The notes under the pieces are model-generated. The model made no database searches. It saw nothing but the letters and a program-made list of their open reading frames with translations, and was not told the DNA's origin. Below are positions 7,359 to 12,349 of a stretch of 12,349 nt of DNA, in pieces. A program made the translations under genes and the position numbers. Source of the stretch: UBA3496 sp964558115 (GTDB lineage Bacteria > UBA8248). Positions within the stretch are counted from its first letter, which is position 1; each line of letters opens with the position of its first letter. Location: positions 1-12,349 of the forward strand of contig CAZLCI010000059.1 in assembly GCA_964558115.1 (NCBI GenBank), written 5' to 3'.

Positions 7359-8387
7359 TTATGTAATTAGCATTGCATCCCCATAACTGTAAAATCTATA
7401 ATCTTCATTGAGTGCGCTCGTGTAAGCTATTTCTGTTGAATTTTTCCCTGCAAAAGCTATTACTAATGATAATAAAGTAGATTTTGGCAAATGAAAATTG
7501 GTCAGCAATCCATTAATTACTTTAAATTTATATCCAGGAGTAATAAATAAGTCACTAGTTCCTTTTCCAGGATTTAAAACGTCTTTTTTGTTTAAATACG
7601 CGGATTCTAATGCCCTTGTAACTGTAGTTCCAATTGCAATTACTTTACCACCTCTTGAATGAGTTTGAACTATCTTGTTTACAACGTCTTTTGGTATTTC
7701 ATATTTTTCTTCATGCATTTTGTGCTGTCTGAAATCTTTTGTCCTAATCGGGGAAAAAGTGCCAATACCAATTTCTAACGTAATTTCAGCAACTTCTATT
7801 TTCTTTTTGGTAATGTTTGCTATAAGTTTTTCAGAAAAATGGAATCCTGCAGTGGGAGCTGCAATAGAACCAGGGTTTTTTGAAAAGATTGTCTGGTATC
7901 TATCGTAGTCAATAGGTTCTGACTTTCTGCGTAGATATGGGGGTATTGGGACATCTCCATCTTTCGATAGCCAATTTTCAAAATCCTTATTTCTAGCAAA
8001 TTCCAGAAGCCTCTTTTCTTCTTTGAATTCTACAATTGCCGAAATTCCGTGTTTGAATTTAATTTCCTCATTTTCTTTTATTCTTCTATTAGCAGATAGC
8101 ATTGCAAGGAAAGTTGTTTCCGATTTTCTCTCATATAGTAGAACTTCTACTTTTGCGCCTGTTGTAAGATTTCCATAAAATCTCCAGTTATTCACTTTTG
8201 TATTATTGAAAATAATTAGGTCATCTTGAGTCAGGATGTCAGGTAAGTTTTTTATTTTAGTGTGTATAATTTCTGAATTTACTTTGTTCAGATAAAGGAG
8301 TTTAGCATCTTCTCTATTTTTTAACGGATACTTTGCTATTTTATTTTCGGGTAATTTGTATTCAAGGTTGTCTAAGTTTAATGTCAT
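7359..8387 (-). CDS. queA: S-adenosylmethionine:tRNA ribosyltransferase-isomerase QueA
   Basis: Transfers and isomerises the ribosyl group of S-adenosylmethionine onto preQ1 in tRNA anticodons to give epoxyqueuosine, the penultimate step of queuosine synthesis. The 342-aa length is normal. Seen: FNNTKV (60-65), TGAKVEVLL (76-84), DVPIPPYLRR (145-154), the core GSIAAPTAGFHF (173-184), HKMHEEKYEI (222-231), AIGTTVTRALES (251-262), GTSDLFITPGY (276-286), INGLLTNFHLPKSTLL (291-306) and YSYGDAMLI at the end. All conserved blocks are intact. It lies 19 nt downstream of trmJ, so the two tRNA-modification genes probably share a transcript. No good Shine-Dalgarno sequence precedes the ATG at 8387, only an A-rich AAAGAAAAAA stretch, which suggests translation coupled to trmJ. 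Confidence 0.97.
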   Translation of the reverse strand: MTLNLDNLEYKLPENKIAKYPLKNREDAKLLYLNKVNSEIIHTKIKNLPDILTQDDLIIFNNTKVNNWRFYGNLTTGAKVEVLLYERKSETTFLAMLSANRRIKENEEIKFKHGISAIVEFKEEKRLLEFARNKDFENWLSKDGDVPIPPYLRRKSEPIDYDRYQTIFSKNPGSIAAPTAGFHFSEKLIANITKKKIEVAEITLEIGIGTFSPIRTKDFRQHKMHEEKYEIPKDVVNKIVQTHSRGGKVIAIGTTVTRALESAYLNKKDVLNPGKGTSDLFITPGYKFKVINGLLTNFHLPKSTLLSLVIAFAGKNSTEIAYTSALNEDYRFYSYGDAMLIT

Positions 8388-8406
8388 TTGCGATTTTTTC
8401 TTTAAA

Positions 8407-9165
8407 TTATTCAGTTTTTTTATCTATAAATTTAGAATTGACTTGTTTTATCATACCTCTCATTGTTCTGACCTCTCTAGTTGTAGGTTCTATGCGATTA
8501 ATCATTTTTCTGAATGTATTAGTTACTCGTTTTGGTTCGTAATAGGGGACAAAACCAATTTCCATAGATACTTCAAGTATTTGTTCTAGTAAATCCTCAA
8601 TCTCTTTTCTTGAAGCAACTGTTTCAATCTCTTTTGAATTATCTATATTTTCCGGTTTTTCAAAATCCTTTGGGTTAGACATAAAGATTTCCCAAAGTAT
8701 TAATAGTACGGCTTGTGATAGATTATAAGATTCCGATTGCGGTCTTGCAGGGATTACTAAATGTTCTTGGCATAATTCCATTTCTTCTTTAAAAAGACCT
8801 TTGTCTTCTTGCCCAAAAACAATTGCCACTTTATTTATAAGAATAGATTCGTATATTTTTTTTGCATCATCCCTTAATGAAAGTGAGGGAAATCTATTTC
8901 TGCCAATTCTTCTTGAAGTTGCTATAGTAAGGTTGCAATCCATTATTGCATCTTTAAGGGTAGCGTAATGAGATGAGTTTTTTAGAATGTCTTGACCTGC
9001 CATAGCCATTGAATGAGCTTTTATATCTTTAACATCACACATGGGAGATACAACTCTTAATTCTGTAATTCCAAAGTGTGTCATTGCTCGAGCAATTGAA
9101 CCAACGTTAGATGCCCCTTTGGGTCTTACTAGAATTATCACAAGATTTTGTTTTTTTTTTGTCAT
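8407..9165 (-). CDS. trmJ: tRNA (cytidine/uridine-2'-O-)-methyltransferase TrmJ-like (SPOUT/TrmH family)
   Basis: SPOUT methyltransferase that in E. coli 2'-O-methylates tRNA position 32 using S-adenosylmethionine. The 252-aa form begins TKKKQNLVIILVRP. Motif 1 is GASNVGSIARAM (17-28, with Arg26); motifs 2 and 3, which form the trefoil knot, are IVFGQEDKGLFKEE (115-128) and IPARPQSESYNLSQAV (138-153). A charged C-terminal extension (about 165-252) is typical of TrmJ rather than of TrmH or TrmL. Start choice: ATG at 9165 matches the family start; an in-frame ATG at 9204 would add 13 residues (VGYSQNTCYFLL type) unlike the family and would leave almost no promoter space. Neither has a visible Shine-Dalgarno sequence. 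Ten consecutive A residues occur within the first five codons. The gene is followed by queA after 19 nt. Confidence 0.9.
   Translation of the reverse strand: MTKKKQNLVIILVRPKGASNVGSIARAMTHFGITELRVVSPMCDVKDIKAHSMAMAGQDILKNSSHYATLKDAIMDCNLTIATSRRIGRNRFPSLSLRDDAKKIYESILINKVAIVFGQEDKGLFKEEMELCQEHLVIPARPQSESYNLSQAVLLILWEIFMSNPKDFEKPENIDNSKEIETVASRKEIEDLLEQILEVSMEIGFVPYYEPKRVTNTFRKMINRIEPTTREVRTMRGMIKQVNSKFIDKKTE
9151..9160. repeat. Homopolymer T10 (A10 in the trmJ message)
   Basis: Ten T residues on the plus strand. On the coding strand this gives ten A residues, which encode part of Thr2 and Lys3-Lys5 of TrmJ. Runs this long are prone to replication and transcription slippage; the reading frame is intact here. 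Confidence 0.85.
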
Positions 9166-9211
9166 TAACAAAAAATAACATGTGTTTTGGGAATAACCAA
9201 CCATAAATACT

Positions 9212-9223
9212 TTTTTATAAAAA
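9212..9223. promoter_or_regulatory. Self-complementary AT palindrome between divergent genes, possible double -10
   Basis: TTTTTATAAAAA is a perfect 12-bp palindrome in the gap between trmJ (-) and the unknown gene at 9247 (+). It presents TATAAA on both strands, so it could serve as a shared -10 region for both directions. No convincing -35 hexamers accompany it, so it may be only AT-rich sequence. Confidence 0.3.
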
Positions 9224-9246
9224 TAGATTTTTCCCTTCTGATTTAT

Positions 9247-9684
9247 ATGGTATTTTTTCTTTTGTTTTTCTATTTAGTGTGTTTTTTTCTTCTTCTGAAA
9301 GGGAAGCATTTGTCAGATATTTCAGAAACTTTTACTAAAGGGAACCTGCATGATCTGGTTGAATTGTTGATAGCACCAACTAGATGTGGTTTTTTCTTAA
9401 CAAGAAATAGGATTAGAGAGATTGGTGTCGAAATGGGCTTGAGAACAGGAATTCAGACACGGAAAAGGATGCTTGAAAATCTTTTTAGAGAGGCAGGCTC
9501 AGAAAATAAAATTTACGAATTATTGAAAATTCTTGATTCAGACGCACAATTCTGGTTAGAAAAATACAGTTCTTTTTCTAAAAATTGCAGAATCTCAAAA
9601 GCAAGTTGGGAAAATTGGACTAAAAATCTGCGGGAGTTAAGAAATTATCTTTCTAAATCACAAAAGTGGTCTGAGGAACAATAA
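9247..9684 (+). CDS. Hypothetical protein, possible N-terminal membrane helix
   Basis: I do not recognise this 145-aa protein. Residues 1-17 (VFFLLFFYLVCFFLLL type) would form one membrane helix; the remainder is soluble, helical and basic, with PTRCGFFLTRNRIREIGVEMG (44-64), TRKRMLENLFREAG (71-84) and a Trp-rich end (WENW, 121-124). The middle part looks like a compact all-helical domain. The start is uncertain. TTG at 9187 would overlap the longer trmJ form. ATG at 9247 has no Shine-Dalgarno sequence. TTG at 9310, after AAAGGGAAGCA, would remove the membrane helix and give a 124-aa cytosolic protein; the hydrophobic segment could then be translated T-rich leader. It converges on the TorD-like gene with a 31-nt gap, so a link to the molybdoenzyme genes is not implied by an operon. 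The frame is long with normal codon use, so I judge it real. Confidence 0.65.
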   Translation: MVFFLLFFYLVCFFLLLKGKHLSDISETFTKGNLHDLVELLIAPTRCGFFLTRNRIREIGVEMGLRTGIQTRKRMLENLFREAGSENKIYELLKILDSDAQFWLEKYSSFSKNCRISKASWENWTKNLRELRNYLSKSQKWSEEQ

Positions 9685-9715
9685 AAGATAGGTAGTTATA
9701 TAGGGTATAGAAATT

Positions 9716-10357
9716 TTAATTTCTTTTTATTATTTCTTCGATATATTTTCTGTCATCTAAAATATAGTTTTGAGTCCACTTACATAATTCTTTGTAAAAA
9801 AAAGTTTTAGAATCCCTTTCTATCGCTGTTAAATAAATAGGTACCCATCTCAATAAGTGGTTATCTAAAAATTTAGATGATAAATTTAAGAATTTGTAAT
9901 ATTCTTTTTCGTTTTTGTCATCGAGGTTTTTGTATTGATTTTTTGCAAGGTGAGACATAAATTCTAATTCTACACTAATATGATCCGTTGACAGTACGCT
10001 ATGAAATTTCTGTCCTATATTTTTTGAACTAGGATTAAATCCTGAATGTCTAAAGAAATCATTCACGTTGTCAGTGACTTTTGAATTTAAAAAACCACTT
10101 TCATCCAATAAAACAGATTCGTATGGGGGAGAGGATAAGACAAATAGATTCGTGAAATCTACTCTTAAGTCTTTGACCAAATCAATTGAAGAATTTCCAT
10201 TTTTTTCAAAAAGAAAAGGATAATTTTCATCTAGAAATTGTAACAACTTTTGTTCTGGAGGATCTAGAAAAGCTACAGACATCACTCTATATAATTCTTC
10301 TCTTAATTTAGATTGTTGATTCAGTTCCTCTAGGTTTTTAGAATGTCTAGGCCAAAT
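9716..10357 (-). CDS. TorD/NarJ-family molybdoenzyme maturation chaperone
   Basis: Cytosolic all-helical chaperone that binds an apo-molybdoenzyme, guards cofactor insertion and export. Length is 213 aa from the ATT at 10357. Seen: LREELYRVMSVAFLDPP (about 18-34), the family's first helix; a DFTNLFVLSSPPYESVLL segment (about 67-84); DHISVELEFMSHLA (about 125-138), the hallmark HxxxELEFM helix; and HLLRWVPIYLTA (about 167-178). Start choice: the first GTG (10285) and ATG (10282) fall inside helix 1, after LREELYR, so starting there would cut off a conserved element. The frame is open back to 10369 without ATG, GTG or TTG. ATT at 10357 has AGGAG 7 nt upstream; CTG at 10324 is the other option. 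The gene begins 4 nt after the stop of the molybdopterin oxidoreductase, so it is almost surely that enzyme's dedicated chaperone. Confidence 0.88.
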   Translation of the reverse strand: MWPRHSKNLEELNQQSKLREELYRVMSVAFLDPPEQKLLQFLDENYPFLFEKNGNSSIDLVKDLRVDFTNLFVLSSPPYESVLLDESGFLNSKVTDNVNDFFRHSGFNPSSKNIGQKFHSVLSTDHISVELEFMSHLAKNQYKNLDDKNEKEYYKFLNLSSKFLDNHLLRWVPIYLTAIERDSKTFFYKELCKWTQNYILDDRKYIEEIIKRN

Positions 10358-10361
10358 TTTC

Positions 10362-12349
10362 TTACTCCTCTAGCATATAAGCATCTGCTTGTGGTTTATT
10401 TGGTCTTAGGAACCAGAGAGGTCTTCTGAGTCCATTCGGTCCTGGAGCAGGTCTAGCCATTTCTAACCATTTTTTGTAGTGAGCAAAACTTTTTTCTGTA
10501 TCTACTTTTATATCTCCATAACTTTCTGAAGAAGTTGCTTTAGTTAATTTTACTTTCTGGTGCCAACAATGCATTCCACTTATGGGGTCTGGATTTACTG
10601 GGAAAGTTAAGTTCTGGTTCACTCCTATTTCTTTCCACCATATTCTTTCGGTATCTGGGTCATCACTTTTAAATGGTTGAACCCCATGAATTTGATTCAT
10701 AGTAAATTCACTGTCCTGTTCTTCTATTTTTACTAAAGCAGAAGCGATTTTAGGTGCTCCGATATTTTCATTTAATCTCCATCGGCCTAGGTGATGAGCC
10801 ATCGCAACTATTCCCGGCTTTAAACCTTCTGTTACCCAACAACGTGTTACGAAATAACCTATTTCAGTCTCTACTTTGACTAAGTCATCCGTCTTGATTC
10901 CCATTCGATTTGCATCATCGGTATGTATCCAGAGAGGATTGTTGTGAGTAATTTCGTATAACCATTTCACTGCAGATCTAGTATGTATCAAAGTAGGTAG
11001 TCTATAATTTGGGAGCAAATCAAATTCATTTTCACTCTTATCCATGTCTCGCCAGTAAACATGGGTTTTTTTGTAAGAAGGAATAGCATGTTCTGGCCAG
11101 TCCCATTCAGTCATAGTAGCACTGTAAAATTCTAATTTTTTTGAAGGAGTATTGAAGCCAATTCTAGCTTTGCCTTTACTCATATTTCCAATAGTTTTTC
11201 CATTGTCATTGATAGTTCCGTCAAGTTCAGCAATATCTGCACTTTCAATATCATCTTTCGGAAGTTCTTTCATGTGTACTTCATAGACATTATCTTCAAC
11301 GGTGAAAGTCCCATATTTTCTCATATATTCTAATGGCGAAAGACCCTCTTTTTCGGAGGCTTCTGGAAGACCAGGAACTCCATTTTCGAACATCCATTGA
11401 TAATATTCGTTAACTGTAATTTTCTCCCCATTTCTATATGGGCTTTCGAAATATTTTCTAATTCCTAATGAGCCGTCTGGATCAATTCTCCATGAAAGTT
11501 CTATTAAAAATTCATTTTCTTCCCATACTTCCCCTGGATTTGTATCTCTGGTTGTTTCAACAGTTTCTCCTAGCTTTTCTCTTGCAACACGGAGAACAGG
11601 TTGTCTGAATCCAAACCATTTTGCAGGATGAGTTTCTTGACTTTGATTGTCATGTCTTTCTGTGGCAACGCCCATCGGTAAAATATAATCTGCAAACCAC
11701 GCAGTTTCACTCCAAGTTGGAGTAAGTGCGACGTGACAGCCGATTTTATTTTCATCTCTAAGCATATCTACCCACATAAAACCGTCTGGATTCGTCCATA
11801 CAGGGTTATAAACACGGGTAAAGTATGTGTCTATTTTATGCCCTTTGTCTTTCATCAGATGTGGCATTAAGAAACTCATCTCAAAATGCGCAAGTGGATA
11901 TTCTGTAGGATAAAGTAGTTCGTTCCAGTCTTTCGGACCAGGTGCCGGATTAGGATGGGAAGGAACGAATTTGTGCCAACTTGCTAGATGTGTTCCTCCA
12001 ACAGTACCTATTGCACCGGTCAAAGATGGAATGAAATGGAGACATCTTGCAACTTGCCATCCATTCAAATTACCTGTAGCTGCTGCTCTCCATACGTGAA
12101 CGCATAGTCGACTTCCAGCCCTAGCAATCACTTGAGCAACTTCTGCTATTTGTTCTATAGAAACACCGGTTTCTTCAGATGCATATTCAAAAGTGAATTC
12201 TGCATATTCTTCTTTTAGCCTGATAATAAAATTGTCAAAAGTAATTTCATCTTGAGGATGAATAGATTTTAAATATTCGGCCCAATTAAACCATTCTTCA
12301 ACAAATTTTTCGTCAAATTGTCCGGTTTCTAATAAGTATCGAACAATAG
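10362..12349 (-). CDS. Molybdopterin oxidoreductase, DMSO reductase superfamily, N-terminus beyond window
   Basis: Catalytic subunit of a molybdenum enzyme carrying bis-molybdopterin guanine dinucleotide. About 662 codons are present and the frame runs off the right edge; the GTG at 12131 is internal, since coding continues upstream (for example YASEETGVSIEQIAEVAQV). Seen: a cofactor-domain segment from HVWRAAATGNLNGWQ to GAIGTVGGTHL; VYNPVWTNPDG; WSETAWFADYILPMGVATER, the family's ETAxxADxVLP block; and the C-terminal dinucleotide-binding domain with NNPLWIHTDDANRMGIKTDDLVKVET split across about 26 residues, then TEGLKPGIVAMAHHLGRW. The C-terminal tail (PAPGPNGLRRPLW) is Pro/Arg-rich. The Fe-S cysteines, the Mo ligand and any Tat signal lie outside, so substrate and cell location cannot be assigned. 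A TorD-like chaperone follows directly; Fe-S and membrane subunits are not in view. Confidence 0.93.
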   Translation of the reverse strand, partial: IVRYLLETGQFDEKFVEEWFNWAEYLKSIHPQDEITFDNFIIRLKEEYAEFTFEYASEETGVSIEQIAEVAQVIARAGSRLCVHVWRAAATGNLNGWQVARCLHFIPSLTGAIGTVGGTHLASWHKFVPSHPNPAPGPKDWNELLYPTEYPLAHFEMSFLMPHLMKDKGHKIDTYFTRVYNPVWTNPDGFMWVDMLRDENKIGCHVALTPTWSETAWFADYILPMGVATERHDNQSQETHPAKWFGFRQPVLRVAREKLGETVETTRDTNPGEVWEENEFLIELSWRIDPDGSLGIRKYFESPYRNGEKITVNEYYQWMFENGVPGLPEASEKEGLSPLEYMRKYGTFTVEDNVYEVHMKELPKDDIESADIAELDGTINDNGKTIGNMSKGKARIGFNTPSKKLEFYSATMTEWDWPEHAIPSYKKTHVYWRDMDKSENEFDLLPNYRLPTLIHTRSAVKWLYEITHNNPLWIHTDDANRMGIKTDDLVKVETEIGYFVTRCWVTEGLKPGIVAMAHHLGRWRLNENIGAPKIASALVKIEEQDSEFTMNQIHGVQPFKSDDPDTERIWWKEIGVNQNLTFPVNPDPISGMHCWHQKVKLTKATSSESYGDIKVDTEKSFAHYKKWLEMARPAPGPNGLRRPLWFLRPNKPQADAYMLEE
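10365..10369 (-). promoter_or_regulatory. Shine-Dalgarno site for the TorD-like gene
   Basis: On the minus strand the last two Glu codons of the oxidoreductase read GAGGAG; its AGGAG lies 7 nt before an in-frame ATT at 10357. The spacing is ideal, and no ATG, GTG or TTG in this frame lies near it. This site argues for the ATT as start codon and for translational coupling to the upstream gene. Confidence 0.6.

Noticed and set aside
8333..8589. Plus-strand open frames over the trmJ/queA junction
   Set aside because: They overlap two certain genes in antisense and are rich in Phe, Ser and Leu as expected from AT-rich antisense. No Shine-Dalgarno sequence.
12129..12131. GTG as start of the molybdopterin oxidoreductase
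   Set aside because: The same frame stays open to the window edge and encodes plausible family sequence upstream, so this GTG is an internal Val codon.

Overview
The window is a densely packed, strongly AT-rich stretch of bacterial chromosome. It has 12 protein genes (the first and last cut by the window edges), no RNA genes, no mobile elements and no CRISPR. Three points favour a compact, free-living, probably uncultivated lineage: gaps are short, convergent genes abut or overlap, and codons strongly prefer A/T in third position. HspR beside dnaK, a second DnaJ without zinc finger, and a DUF1844 protein recall arrangements in Acidobacteriota, Myxococcota/Desulfobacterota-like, Nitrospinota and Chloroflexota lineages. 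That placement is inference; the sequence alone does not fix the phylum.

Region 1 (2-5797, all + strand) is a heat-shock and core-transcription cluster: dnaK (5' end missing), a zinc-finger-less DnaJ/CbpA protein, the MerR-type repressor HspR, grpE, a full zinc-finger dnaJ, a DUF1844 protein, and rpoZ (RNA polymerase omega). Gaps are 13 to 89 nt, so this is probably one operon or two overlapping units. DnaK, GrpE and the two J-proteins make a complete Hsp70 cycle. HspR is the expected repressor of the cluster, using DnaK as co-repressor, but its operator would lie upstream of dnaK, outside the window.

Region 2 (5794-9165) holds housekeeping genes on both strands: a PLP-dependent aspartate-type aminotransferase (-), an HU/IHF-family DNA-binding protein with a TTG start (+), and a trmJ-queA pair (-) for two tRNA modifications (2'-O-methylation near position 32, and queuosine synthesis).

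Region 3 (9212-12349) holds an unrecognised small protein with a possible membrane helix (+), then a minus-strand pair read from the right edge: a DMSO-reductase-superfamily molybdopterin oxidoreductase (N-terminus outside the window) and a TorD/NarJ-type maturation chaperone. The chaperone appears to begin at an AUU codon, with a perfect Shine-Dalgarno sequence supplied by the last codons of the oxidoreductase gene.

I saw no clearly new multi-gene system. The points most worth checking are the AUU start of the chaperone, a short DRR motif shared by the disordered N-termini of GrpE and the DUF1844 protein, the unknown protein at 9247-9684, and the absence of terminators at all three convergent junctions.
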